This document shows, in pieces, positions 1 through 8,389 of a stretch of 64,000 nt of DNA. The position numbers and the translations under genes were made by a program. Position 1 is the first letter of the stretch. Each line of letters starts with the position of its first letter. The notes under the pieces are model-generated. The model was not told where the DNA came from, searched no databases, and saw only the letters and a program-made list of their open reading frames with translations. The DNA is from an uncultured Sulfitobacter sp. (lineage in GTDB: Bacteria > Pseudomonadota > Alphaproteobacteria > Rhodobacterales > Rhodobacteraceae). The stretch is taken from positions 1,881,001 through 1,945,000 of the forward strand of contig NZ_CANMQD010000001.1 of the NCBI RefSeq assembly GCF_947499945.1, written 5' to 3'.

Positions 1-1
1 G

Positions 2-181
2 ATTGATGAGGCGATGGAACGGCATGGCGATATGACCGTGGACCGCGATGCGCTGAACATTGCGGGCGTTCAGCCTGAGTGGATTTCTTCCGAGGGAGGT
101 TTGCGCCTGCGTCCTGACTATTGGGAAGAGCTGGGCGGAATGGACGGATTTTACATCGTGTGCTTGCGCAAAGCTGACTAG
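2..181 (+). CDS. rsmB: RsmB-type 16S rRNA cytosine methyltransferase, C-terminal end (cut by window edge)
   Basis: The last 59 codons of a gene that starts outside the window. The readable tail ends in a Gly-Gly-Met-Asp-Gly-Phe-Tyr stretch followed by a short basic terminus, which is typical of the C-terminus of the RsmB/NOP class of SAM-dependent rRNA m5C methyltransferases. These modify 16S rRNA in the cytoplasm. The catalytic cysteines and SAM site lie outside the window, so the exact subfamily (RsmB or another NOP-type enzyme) is not certain. The stop codon overlaps by four bases the end of the convergent PhnD-like gene. Confidence 0.72.
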   Translation: MDEAMERHGDMTVDRDALNIAGVQPEWISSEGGLRLRPDYWEELGGMDGFYIVCLRKAD

Positions 182-933
182 AGCGCGGCAGAAGCAGGCG
201 GGTTCGGGACCGCGAGATATTTGGCGGGGCCAATCTGCACAAGCCCGTGCAGATCCAGTGCTGTTGCGTCTGGGGCTGGCAGCATTGAAATCGCCTCACT
301 CACCGCATCATAGATTACGTTAGGATCGTGTTGGAGCCCTGTGATGTAGGGCAAGCCCGGTGTTGGTGTTGTGTATTCGAGAACGCGCAACTGCGCTGCA
401 ATTGGCTCATACCTGCTGATCAACCGCCATGTTTGGGCATCAATGCTTGCGATATCGGCCTGTCTTTGCGCGACCATTTTCGCAGAAGCCAAGTGTCCGC
501 CGCTTACCACTCGGTCTGAAAACAAAATGTCCAAGGGCTTTGTGTGGTTATATAGCGCGGCGAAGCCTGATTGTGAATGGGACGCGTTATAGGTCAGCCG
601 TGCACTTGCAAACTCGGACAGAGAAGCACGCGCGTCATCTGCACGCACGATAATTGCAGAATTATAATATCCTGCGGGACAGCCTTCCAGCCCATAATCG
701 GGTGTTCCGATGATCTGGACATGGCCGTGCAGGCAGGTGCGGTAGGGCATGCCGCAGGTTTGGCTCAGCACCAATGTGGGGTCTTCCCAAACCTCGAAAC
801 CCCAGACGTTTTGCGTCAATTTTAGCGGTGCTTCTACACCGCGCTGGGCGAGAGAGTCGTGGATACTGGCCCAAAATTGAACATGTGCCGTTTCCAATTC
901 GGGCCGTGCATACATAGTTAAATTTGCAATCAT
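178..933 (-). CDS. PhnD-like phosphate/phosphonate-type substrate-binding protein, orphan
   Basis: A protein of about 251 residues resembling the PhnD/SsuA/transferrin-like periplasmic-binding fold (Asn-Leu-Thr-Met-Tyr near the start, a Gln-Thr-Cys-Gly-Met-Pro-Tyr segment and a Gly-Tyr-Tyr-Asn-Ser segment in the first half). In PhnD systems this fold captures phosphonates or phosphite for an ABC importer. Here no permease or ATPase lies alongside and no clear export signal is visible at the N-terminus, so a soluble ligand-binding or unrelated role is possible. I chose the ATG at 933 because the protein then begins directly with the conserved strand; an in-frame GTG at 948 is an alternative. 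Ends tail to tail with rsmB. Confidence 0.68.
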   Translation of the reverse strand: MIANLTMYARPELETAHVQFWASIHDSLAQRGVEAPLKLTQNVWGFEVWEDPTLVLSQTCGMPYRTCLHGHVQIIGTPDYGLEGCPAGYYNSAIIVRADDARASLSEFASARLTYNASHSQSGFAALYNHTKPLDILFSDRVVSGGHLASAKMVAQRQADIASIDAQTWRLISRYEPIAAQLRVLEYTTPTPGLPYITGLQHDPNVIYDAVSEAISMLPAPDATALDLHGLVQIGPAKYLAVPNPPASAAL

Positions 934-1097
934 CGGCCGAACCTGCACCGCGACGCCTTCCTATACAAGGGGGAGCCACACGGGCGATCCGCCGCCTATA
1001 TGACATGATGCGCGAAAAGGTGCCGGAAATGCGGTGACACGTAGTGGTACGCACGTTAGACTAACCAAAACGCCACCAGAGCGTATAGGCAGAGCAC

Positions 1098-2864
1098 ATG
1101 ATCGAATTTCCACAGCTAAGCGCGCATCGAACGCGCTTGTTAAACCAGTTGCATGCGCGCATGGCAGCACGGGCGCGTGGACAGGTGCGCGGTTTTGTCT
1201 CCTCGCCCGAGCCACGGACCATCGGCTCTTTTGCGCGGGGGCGGCAGTTGGCGGCGGGCAATTTCCTTTTTGCAGGCAGTTTGATTACTGCGCCCGAGAG
1301 CACACCGTGGGAAGTGGAAGCCCCAGACAAGGCATTCTCTCAAAGCTTGCACGGGTTTGCATGGCTTGATGATTTAGCGGCAGTGGGAGACAGCGCTTCA
1401 CGCCGTGCGGCACAGAAATGGTTGTGGCAGTGGATTGACCTTTATGGGAGCGGGAAAGGGATCGGTTGGTCGCCTGATCTAACGGGCCGTCGCCTTATCC
1501 GCTGGATCAACCATGCGCTATTCATGCTGCATGGCGCGGGTGAAAATGCGCCTGACAGCGAGGCATTCTATCGCTCGCTTGGGCAGCAGACGCGATTCTT
1601 GTCCAAGCGCTGGCATGCAGCGGCACCAGGCCTTGCGCGGTTTGAGGCGCTGACGGGGCTGATCTATGCAGGCTTGTCACTGGAGGGGCTAGAAGCGCTC
1701 GCCGATCCCGCGATCAAGGCGCTTGCACGTGAATGCGAGACACAGATTGATGCGCAGGGAGGTTTGCCCACGCGCAATCCTGAAGAATTGCTTGATGTCT
1801 TTACGCTGCTGACTTGGGCAGCTGCTGCACTATCAGATGCAGGGCGTGGCACACCGCAGCCGCACTTGGCCGCGATTGAGCGGATTGCCCCCACATTGCG
1901 CACACTGCGCCATTCCGATGGCGGATTGGCGCGGTTTCATGGTGGCGGTCGCGGGTTGGAAGGCTGGCTTGATCATGCGCTGGCCTCGTCTGGTGTGCGT
2001 AAGATGCAGCCTGAGGGGTTGTCGATGGGATATGCCCGTTTGTCGGCGGGGCGCACGAGCGTGATTATTGATGCCAGCCCCCCGCCGAGTGGTGCGGCCT
2101 CGGCTAACGCCCATGCTTCGACATTAGCATTCGAACTGACCTCGGGACGGCGCCCTTTGATTGTGAACTGCGGTTCTGGTGCTTCTTTCGGGCTGGACTG
2201 GCGGCGTGCGGGGCGGGCGACACCGTCACATTCGACGCTCAGCCTTGGGGGGTATTCCAGCGCGCGGTTGGAGATCGCTGACAAGCGCAGTGGCATAGAA
2301 GCATTGATTGACGGTCCGACCCATGTGCCCGTCGAGATCACGCCAGTGAGTGACGGGATGAAGTTTCAAGGCGGGCATGACGGTTATGTCCTTACCCATG
2401 GCTTGACCCATGCGCGTACGCTTGAGCTGACCCATGACGGACGTGCCGTTGCGGGTGAAGACATGCTGCTGGCGATGGAAGATGCCGAAAAGCGGCGGTT
2501 TGATCGTGCGTTGGATAAAACCCAGCTCAAAGGGCTGCGATACGAGATCCGCTTTCATTTGCATCCCGAAGTGGACGCTACTGTTGATTTAGGCGGGGCG
2601 GCGGTGTCGATGGCGCTAAAGTCAGGTGAGATATGGGTTTTCCGCCATGACGGGACCTGCGAATTGACGCTGGAAGCGGGAGCATATCTTGAGACGACGC
2701 GCCTGAAACCGCGTGCATCCCAGCAGATTGTGTTGACGGGCCGTGCGATAAATCCCGCCACACGGGTACGCTGGTCCTTGTCCAAAGCGCAGGAAACTGC
2801 GATTGGCGTGCGTGATTTGGAACGGGATGACCCTTATCTCGATTCTGGCCTCAATGACGACTGA
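1098..2864 (+). CDS. Heparinase II/III-like protein
   Basis: 588 residues with the organisation of the heparinase II/III-like family: an alpha-helical N-terminal half rich in Trp/Leu (about 60-300) followed by a beta-rich C-terminal half (about 310-560). Family members are polysaccharide lyases acting on uronic-acid polymers. Alphaproteobacterial members next to purH are nearly universal in Rhodobacteraceae, have no demonstrated substrate and lack an obvious signal peptide, so an envelope or capsule-related housekeeping role is only inferred. The ATG at 1098 is the first plausible start. The gene ends 17 bp before purH, with a purine-rich ribosome site between, so the two are probably co-transcribed. 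Confidence 0.83.
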   Translation: MIEFPQLSAHRTRLLNQLHARMAARARGQVRGFVSSPEPRTIGSFARGRQLAAGNFLFAGSLITAPESTPWEVEAPDKAFSQSLHGFAWLDDLAAVGDSASRRAAQKWLWQWIDLYGSGKGIGWSPDLTGRRLIRWINHALFMLHGAGENAPDSEAFYRSLGQQTRFLSKRWHAAAPGLARFEALTGLIYAGLSLEGLEALADPAIKALARECETQIDAQGGLPTRNPEELLDVFTLLTWAAAALSDAGRGTPQPHLAAIERIAPTLRTLRHSDGGLARFHGGGRGLEGWLDHALASSGVRKMQPEGLSMGYARLSAGRTSVIIDASPPPSGAASANAHASTLAFELTSGRRPLIVNCGSGASFGLDWRRAGRATPSHSTLSLGGYSSARLEIADKRSGIEALIDGPTHVPVEITPVSDGMKFQGGHDGYVLTHGLTHARTLELTHDGRAVAGEDMLLAMEDAEKRRFDRALDKTQLKGLRYEIRFHLHPEVDATVDLGGAAVSMALKSGEIWVFRHDGTCELTLEAGAYLETTRLKPRASQQIVLTGRAINPATRVRWSLSKAQETAIGVRDLERDDPYLDSGLNDD

Positions 2865-2881
2865 CCAAAGGAGCCCCTGCC

Positions 2882-4468
2882 ATGGCTGATCTCTACCCTG
2901 TAAAACGTGCCCTTCTTTCTGTTTCCGACAAAACCGGTTTGGTTGCGTTTGGCCAAGCACTTGCGAAAGCTGGTGTTGAGTTGCTCTCGACTGGTGGGAC
3001 GGCAAAGGCGCTGCGCGAGGCGGGGCTGGACGTGAAGGACGTGGCGGACGTCACAGGCTTTCCCGAGATGATGGATGGGCGGGTCAAGACGCTGCACCCT
3101 GTCGTGCACGGCGGCCTACTGGCACTGCGCGATGACGCTGGGCATGTCGCCTCGATGGAGGAGCACGGGATCGGTGGGATCGACCTTGTTGTAGTGAACC
3201 TTTATCCGTTTGAAGAGACTGTGGCCAAGGGCGCGGAATACGCCGAAGTCATCGAGAATATCGACATTGGTGGCCCCGCAATGATCCGCTCGGCGGCGAA
3301 AAACCACGGCTTTGTCAGTGTGATCGTCGATGTGGAAGATTATTCGCCGTATATTGCTGAGCTTGAGGCGAATGATGGCCAGACAACCTATGCCCTTCGC
3401 CAGCGTCTGGCCCAGACGGCCTATGCGCGCACCGCGGCGTATGACACAGCGGTTTCGACTTGGATGGCCGATGCTGTGGGCGGTACACCGCGCCGCCGCA
3501 CCTTTGGCGGGACGCTGACGCAGACTCTGCGATATGGCGAGAACCCGCACCAGTCTGCGGCGTTTTACTCTGATGGTTCCAGCCGCGCAGGTGTGGCCAC
3601 GGCCCAGCAGCATCAGGGCAAAGAGCTGTCTTATAACAACATCAACGATACCGATGCGGCGTTTGAATTGGTGTCTGAATTTGATCCTGAAAACGGCCCG
3701 GCAGTGGCGATTATCAAGCACGCGAACCCTTGTGGTGTGGCGACAGGTGCAACGATGGCCGAGGCTTATGCGCGCGCATTTGATTGTGACCGCACAAGCG
3801 CCTTTGGTGGGATTATTGCGCTGAACCAAACGTTGGATGCGGAAACTGCCGAAGCAATCACGGGCATCTTTACCGAAGTGGTGATTGCCCCTGATGCTGA
3901 CGCGGATGCCGTCAAGATTTTCGCTGCCAAGAAAAACCTGCGCTTGCTCACCACCGGCGCACTTGCTGATACCACGGCTGCACGCCTTGCCCCTCGCCAA
4001 GTGTCCGGTGGCTGGCTGGTGCAGGACCGTGATATCGGTCGCGTGAGCATGGATGATCTGAAAGTGGTGACAAAGCGACAGCCGACCGAGCAAGAGATGA
4101 AAGATATGATGTTTGCGTGGACCGTTGCCAAGCACGTTAAGTCCAACGCAATTATTTATGTCAAAGATGGCGCGACCGTAGGCGTTGGCGCGGGCCAGAT
4201 GAGCCGCGTTGACAGCACGCGCATCGCGGCACGCAAGGCTGTTGATATGGCCGAGGCGATGGGCTTGACCGCGCCACTGACCCAAGGGTCTGTTGTAGCG
4301 TCTGACGCGTTCTTTCCCTTCGCTGATGGCTTGGTAACTGCGGCAGAAGCAGGGGCAACTGCGCTGATCCAGCCGGGCGGCTCAATGCGTGACGACGAAG
4401 TGATTGCTGCTGCTGACGAAGCGGGTCTGGCGATGGTGTTTACCGGAATGCGTCATTTCCGGCATTAA
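2882..4468 (+). CDS. purH: Bifunctional AICAR formyltransferase / IMP cyclohydrolase
   Basis: 528 residues, the usual length for PurH. It performs the last two steps of de novo purine synthesis in the cytosol: formyl transfer from 10-formyl-THF to AICAR, then ring closure to IMP. The N-terminal MGS-like cyclohydrolase domain (about 1-150) carries the Ser-Thr-Gly-Gly-Thr-Ala motif and the Gly-Arg-Val-Lys-Thr-Leu-His-Pro segment. The transformylase domain follows, with the Lys-His-Ala-Asn-Pro-Cys-Gly catalytic motif at about 279-285. ATG at 2882 follows an AAAGGAG ribosome site. It is followed after 15 bp by lspA, so the run from the heparinase-like gene onwards reads as one operon. Confidence 0.98.
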   Translation: MADLYPVKRALLSVSDKTGLVAFGQALAKAGVELLSTGGTAKALREAGLDVKDVADVTGFPEMMDGRVKTLHPVVHGGLLALRDDAGHVASMEEHGIGGIDLVVVNLYPFEETVAKGAEYAEVIENIDIGGPAMIRSAAKNHGFVSVIVDVEDYSPYIAELEANDGQTTYALRQRLAQTAYARTAAYDTAVSTWMADAVGGTPRRRTFGGTLTQTLRYGENPHQSAAFYSDGSSRAGVATAQQHQGKELSYNNINDTDAAFELVSEFDPENGPAVAIIKHANPCGVATGATMAEAYARAFDCDRTSAFGGIIALNQTLDAETAEAITGIFTEVVIAPDADADAVKIFAAKKNLRLLTTGALADTTAARLAPRQVSGGWLVQDRDIGRVSMDDLKVVTKRQPTEQEMKDMMFAWTVAKHVKSNAIIYVKDGATVGVGAGQMSRVDSTRIAARKAVDMAEAMGLTAPLTQGSVVASDAFFPFADGLVTAAEAGATALIQPGGSMRDDEVIAAADEAGLAMVFTGMRHFRH

Positions 4469-4483
4469 TGAGGGCAGCGTTTT

Positions 4484-5008
4484 ATGCGGATGATTTTTGG
4501 GGCAGGCTTTGCGGCTTTTGCGATCGATCAGATCAGCAAATATGTAGTGATCCACATGATGGAGCTTGCCCGCATCCGCAGCATTGACGTGTTGCCGCCG
4601 CTGATAAACTTTCGCTATGGCGAGAACCGTGGCATCAACTTTGGTCTGTTTGGTGGGGGATCAGAAGCGAGCCGCTGGATTTTGATCGCTCTGGCGGCTG
4701 TGATTTGTATCGCTGTTCTTGTTTGGGCGCGGAAAAATGCGCATACGCTGCTTGCGCAGATTAGCGCAGGTCTGTTGATTGGCGGTGCGCTGGCCAATGT
4801 TCTGGATCGTATGATTTATGGGTATGTCCTTGATTTCCTTAATATGTCTTGCTGTGGGATCAATAACCCGTTTGTATTCAACATCGCTGACGTGTTTATT
4901 TTTGCAGGTGCACTTGGCCTCATATTTTTTACCGACGATGCGGATGCCAAGACTGCAAAAGGCGGCAAGAAGAAGCTGCGCAACAAACCTGTGAAAAAAG
5001 GCGGGTGA
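4484..5008 (+). CDS. lspA: Lipoprotein signal peptidase (signal peptidase II)
   Basis: 174 residues with four predicted membrane segments, as expected for LspA, an inner-membrane aspartyl protease that removes signal peptides from prolipoproteins. The two catalytic aspartates are visible in an Asn-x-x-Asp-Arg motif near residue 108 and in Phe-Asn-Ile-Ala-Asp near residue 136. The C-terminal tail is short and strongly basic (Lys-rich). It sits between purH and a lipoprotein gene whose product is a likely substrate. The Cys-Cys-Gly-Ile-Asn-Asn segment just before the second motif is compatible with the family. Confidence 0.96.
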   Translation: MRMIFGAGFAAFAIDQISKYVVIHMMELARIRSIDVLPPLINFRYGENRGINFGLFGGGSEASRWILIALAAVICIAVLVWARKNAHTLLAQISAGLLIGGALANVLDRMIYGYVLDFLNMSCCGINNPFVFNIADVFIFAGALGLIFFTDDADAKTAKGGKKKLRNKPVKKGG

Positions 5009-5058
5009 CATTGCACCTGTGCCTGCGATATTGAGGGGCAACGGCGATCTGGAGGCCT

Positions 5059-5565
5059 TTGATGCGTAAACTTGCTTTGTTGTTTGTATTGCCTGTGCTT
5101 GTTGCAGGATGTGCGAACGTTGGCCTGCGGGAATTGCGGAGCAATTCCAAAGGTCCTGACGAGTTCGGCATTCAGCCGGTCGCAACCTTGCAGGCGCCTG
5201 CCAGCTATACCGAACTTCCTACGCCGACACCCGGCGGTACGAACCGTACGGACCGCTCTGCGGTTTCTGAGGGAACCAAGGCATTCGGCGGCAATCTGGG
5301 TGATCCGAATGGGCCAATCCCTGCGCGCGATGGCGCGTTGGTACAACACGCAAGCCGCTTGGGCGTGAACCCTGATATCCGTGGGACACTGGCACAAACC
5401 GATGCAGATTTCCGTCGCCGCAAGGCACGGTTCACGCAGTACCGCATCATTCCGGTGGATCGTTATAATCAGGCCTATCGCCGTCAGGCGCTTGACGCCG
5501 CCGCCGAGCAGAACCGCTGGCGCCGTGCGGGCGCACGCACGCCTTCTGCGCCGCCTGCAAACTGA
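5059..5565 (+). CDS. DUF3035 lipoprotein (possible BamF-like outer-membrane assembly factor)
   Basis: 168 residues. Starts with a lipoprotein signal ending in a Leu-Val-Ala-Gly-Cys lipobox, so the mature protein begins at about Cys-18. A Gly-Pro-Asp-Glu-Phe segment follows (about 33-37), then a Pro/Thr-rich stretch and a basic region rich in Arg (about 115-160). This matches DUF3035 proteins found next to lspA in Rhodobacteraceae. Some alphaproteobacterial DUF3035-type lipoproteins have been compared with the BamC N-terminal segment (called BamF); applying that function here is inference. ATG at 5059 is preceded by a GGAGG site. Lies 50 bp after lspA and 109 bp before the M16 pair. Confidence 0.8.
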   Translation: MMRKLALLFVLPVLVAGCANVGLRELRSNSKGPDEFGIQPVATLQAPASYTELPTPTPGGTNRTDRSAVSEGTKAFGGNLGDPNGPIPARDGALVQHASRLGVNPDIRGTLAQTDADFRRRKARFTQYRIIPVDRYNQAYRRQALDAAAEQNRWRRAGARTPSAPPAN

Positions 5566-5674
5566 TCCAATATTACATCTTTGTGATTTTACGCTGGTCC
5601 GCTTGAACCTGCGTCTCTCGCACGTACCTATAGGTGCATGCGCCCTTACCGTTTGACCAAAAAGGACCTCTTTC

Positions 5675-7015
5675 ATGTTCCGATATGCCCGAACTGCCTT
5701 GATGGCTGTTTTCCTCATCCCTGTGGCCGCAATGGCCGAGACAAGTGGTAAGGTCACCGACTTTATGCTTGAAAACGGGATGCAGGTTGTTGTGGTCGAA
5801 GATCACCGCGCCCCAGTTGTCCAGCACATGCTGTGGTATCGTGCAGGATCGGCGGATGAGCCTAAGGGATCTTCTGGTGTCGCGCATTTTCTTGAGCATT
5901 TGTTGTTCAAAGCAACGGATAAGATGGAATCGGGTGAGTTTTCTCAGGTTGTTGCAGCCAACGGGGGGCGCGATAATGCCTTTACCAGCTATGACTACAC
6001 TGCCTATTTCCAGCGCGTTGCAGCAGACCGCCTTGAGCTGATGATGACGATGGAAGCGGACCGGATGAAGAACATCCGCCTGACGCCAGAAAACATAGCA
6101 ACCGAGCGGGATGTGATCATCGAAGAGCGCAACCAGCGCACCGAGAACAATCCCCAAGCGCTGTTTGGTGAGCAACTTTCGGCCGCACAATACCTAAACC
6201 ACCGCTATGGCACGCCGATCATCGGCTGGATGCACGAGATGGAAGAGTTGGACCTTGAGGATGCGCTGAACTTTTATGAGCTCTATTATTCGCCCAATAA
6301 CACCATCCTTGTGGTTTCGGGCGATGTGACGCCTGACGAAGTGCGCGCCTTGGCCGAGAAGCATTACGGACCGATCCCGCGTAACCCCGATCTGCCAGAG
6401 CGGTTGCGCACTGAAGAGCCGCGCCAGAACGCCGAGAGGCGGATAATTTTCCGTGATGACCGTGTCGCACAGCCTTATATCTCGCGCAGTTATCTGGTGC
6501 CAGAGCGCGACAGTGGTGCGCAGGAAACTGCGGCAGCTCTGACTATCTTGTCCGAGATATTGGGGGGCGGGACGACCTCTTTTTTCACCGAAAAGCTCCA
6601 GTTTGACACTCAGGTTAGTACGTATACAGCGGCGTGGTATTCGGGCGTATCACTGGATGACACGACATTCCGCATGATTATTGTACCTGCCGAGGGGATC
6701 AGCCTTGAAAAAGGCGAGGCCGCCCTTGATCGGGCCATTGCTGAATTTCTGGAGACGGGTGTGGACGAAAAGCAGCTTGAGCGAATCAAGCTGCAAATCC
6801 GTGCCTCCGAGATATATGCGCAGGATAACGTGGACGGTATCGCCAACCGCTATGGCCGTGCGCTGACCTCTGGTTTGACGATTGAGGATGTCCAGGCGTG
6901 GCCTGCGATCCTTGATGCTGTGACCGCCGAAGACATCATGCAAGCCGCCAGCCTGCTGCGCCGCGAGGCGTCTGTTACGGGCTGGTTGATGCGTCCTGAA
7001 GGAGAAGCCGAATGA
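5675..7015 (+). CDS. M16 family zinc metallopeptidase, catalytic member of a pair
   Basis: 446 residues with an N-terminal signal peptide (cleavage after about Ala-21), so a periplasmic enzyme. It carries the inverted zinc motif His71-Phe-Leu-Glu74-His75, with the third ligand Glu expected at about residue 150 in the Val-Ile-Ile-Glu-Glu-Arg segment. M16 peptidases (pitrilysin, PqqL-like and processing-peptidase types) degrade peptides in a clam-shell chamber. The gene overlaps the next gene by four bases (ATGA), and that gene is a second M16 protein lacking the motif. This is the usual arrangement of an active and an inactive subunit that form a heterodimer. Confidence 0.93.
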   Translation: MFRYARTALMAVFLIPVAAMAETSGKVTDFMLENGMQVVVVEDHRAPVVQHMLWYRAGSADEPKGSSGVAHFLEHLLFKATDKMESGEFSQVVAANGGRDNAFTSYDYTAYFQRVAADRLELMMTMEADRMKNIRLTPENIATERDVIIEERNQRTENNPQALFGEQLSAAQYLNHRYGTPIIGWMHEMEELDLEDALNFYELYYSPNNTILVVSGDVTPDEVRALAEKHYGPIPRNPDLPERLRTEEPRQNAERRIIFRDDRVAQPYISRSYLVPERDSGAQETAAALTILSEILGGGTTSFFTEKLQFDTQVSTYTAAWYSGVSLDDTTFRMIIVPAEGISLEKGEAALDRAIAEFLETGVDEKQLERIKLQIRASEIYAQDNVDGIANRYGRALTSGLTIEDVQAWPAILDAVTAEDIMQAASLLRREASVTGWLMRPEGEAE

Positions 7016-8322
7016 TCCGTTTTGCAACAGCCCTGTTTCTGGGAACAGCTGCCGCCCTTCCCGCACGCGCCGAAGTTGACATCCAAACCATAACCTCTCC
7101 GGGAGGAATAAATGCGTGGCTGGTTGAGGAACATTCGCTGCCGTTTATCGCACTCGAAATCGCCTTTGTCGGCGGCAATTCGTTGGATGTAGAAGGCAAG
7201 CGTGGCGCGATCAATTTGATGACGGGTTTGCTTGAGGAAGGTTCTGGCGATCTGGACGCGCGCGGATTCGCGCGGGCCAAGGAGGCGTTGGCGACCAGTT
7301 TCAGCTTCAGCTCTGATTCCGAGCAGTTATCGATTTCGGCGCGGTTTCTGACCGAGAATTTTGATGCATCTGTGGCTTTGCTGCGCGATGCAATGCAGAA
7401 TCCGCGGTTTGACGAGGCAGATATCGAGCGGGTGCGGGCACAGGTTATTTCAGGTCTCGCATTTGATGCGAAAGACCCCAATGATATAGCCGGCAAGACA
7501 TTTGCCACAATGGCCTATGGTGAGCATCCTTACGGCACGGTGGCCTCTGGCACACCCGAGAGTGTCGCGGCATTGACCCGTGACGATCTGGTGGAAGCGC
7601 ACCGCAACGTGCTGGTCCGTGATCGCGTTCTGGTCGGCGCAGTTGGTGATATCACGCCCGAGCAACTGAGTAGCCTGCTTGACCTGCTGTTGGGTGATTT
7701 GCCGAAATCGGGTCCGATGCTGCCGCCAAAAGTTGAGCCGCTGATCGAGGGCGGGATCACCGTAGTCGAATTTGACACGCCCCAGTCCGTTGCCCTGTTC
7801 GGCCAGCCCGGTATCGCGATTGATGACGAAGACTACTTCGCTGCTGTGCTATTGAACCAGATTTTGGGTGGCGGTTCTTTTGAAAGCCGCCTGATGCAAG
7901 AAGTGCGCGAGAAGCGGGGATTGACCTATGGAGTCTATTCATACCTGCACTCACGCGATCTGGCGAATGCCCTCATGGGGTCTGTCAGCTCCTCCAATGA
8001 TCGCATCGCCGAAGCGATCACCGTGATTAAGGATCAGTGGAAGCTGGCCTCGGAGAATGGTGTCACCGAGGAAGAGTTGCGCAATGCCAAGACGTTTTTG
8101 ACAGGAGCCTATCCGCTGCGGTTTGACGGAAACGGCACGATTGCAGGCATCCTTGTTGGCATGCAGTTGATCGGGCTGGAGTCCGACTACATCAAAACCC
8201 GCAACGAGCGGGTAGAGCGTGTGACGCTGGACGATGTGAAACGTGTGGCTGGTGAGCTGATGGACCCCGAGGGGCTGCATTTTGTGGTCGTGGGCAAGCC
8301 TGAGGGGCTGGCAGCCGAGTGA
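7012..8322 (+). CDS. M16 family peptidase-like protein, non-catalytic partner
   Basis: 436 residues with a short signal peptide ending near Ala-20. It has the M16 N- and C-terminal domains, including the Gly-Gly-Gly-Ser-Phe-Glu-Ser-Arg-Leu and Glu-Lys-Arg-Gly-Leu-Thr-Tyr motifs of the C-terminal half. The HxxEH zinc motif is absent: the corresponding position reads Leu-Met-Thr-Gly-Leu-Leu-Glu-Glu-Gly. By analogy with mitochondrial processing peptidase and bacterial M16B pairs it is probably the substrate-binding, inactive half of a heterodimer with the upstream gene, which it overlaps by four bases. It ends just before a strong hairpin. Confidence 0.9.
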   Translation: MIRFATALFLGTAAALPARAEVDIQTITSPGGINAWLVEEHSLPFIALEIAFVGGNSLDVEGKRGAINLMTGLLEEGSGDLDARGFARAKEALATSFSFSSDSEQLSISARFLTENFDASVALLRDAMQNPRFDEADIERVRAQVISGLAFDAKDPNDIAGKTFATMAYGEHPYGTVASGTPESVAALTRDDLVEAHRNVLVRDRVLVGAVGDITPEQLSSLLDLLLGDLPKSGPMLPPKVEPLIEGGITVVEFDTPQSVALFGQPGIAIDDEDYFAAVLLNQILGGGSFESRLMQEVREKRGLTYGVYSYLHSRDLANALMGSVSSSNDRIAEAITVIKDQWKLASENGVTEEELRNAKTFLTGAYPLRFDGNGTIAGILVGMQLIGLESDYIKTRNERVERVTLDDVKRVAGELMDPEGLHFVVVGKPEGLAAE

Positions 8323-8332
8323 TCTGTTGCGG

Positions 8333-8358
8333 ATCTATGCCCCTGCGGGGGCATAGAT
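8333..8358. terminator. Hairpin between convergent genes
   Basis: Perfect 11-bp stem (ATCTATGCCCC with GGGGCATAGAT) around a TGCG loop, lying between the convergent M16 and aldehyde dehydrogenase genes. No long T-run follows, so termination is inferred from position and stem strength. It is followed directly by a copy of the dispersed GTTTAA/CCAAATGAAG motif. Confidence 0.6.
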
Positions 8359-8361
8359 GAT

Positions 8362-8383
8362 GGGTTTAAATCGCCAAATGAAG
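8362..8383 (+). repeat. Dispersed intergenic motif, copy A
   Basis: Reads GGGTTTAAATCGCCAAATGA followed by AG. It shares the GTTTAA half and the CCAAATGAAG half with copies at about 36988, 30893, 46199 and, inverted, 16924. It lies directly after the hairpin at 8333-8358, in the 67-bp gap between convergent genes. Confidence 0.5.
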
Positions 8384-8389
8384 CGGGGG

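Noticed and set aside
3116..4285. A 389-codon minus-strand frame opposite purH
   Set aside because: Same reason: antisense of a certain gene, low-complexity His/Arg/Cys-rich translation without motifs.
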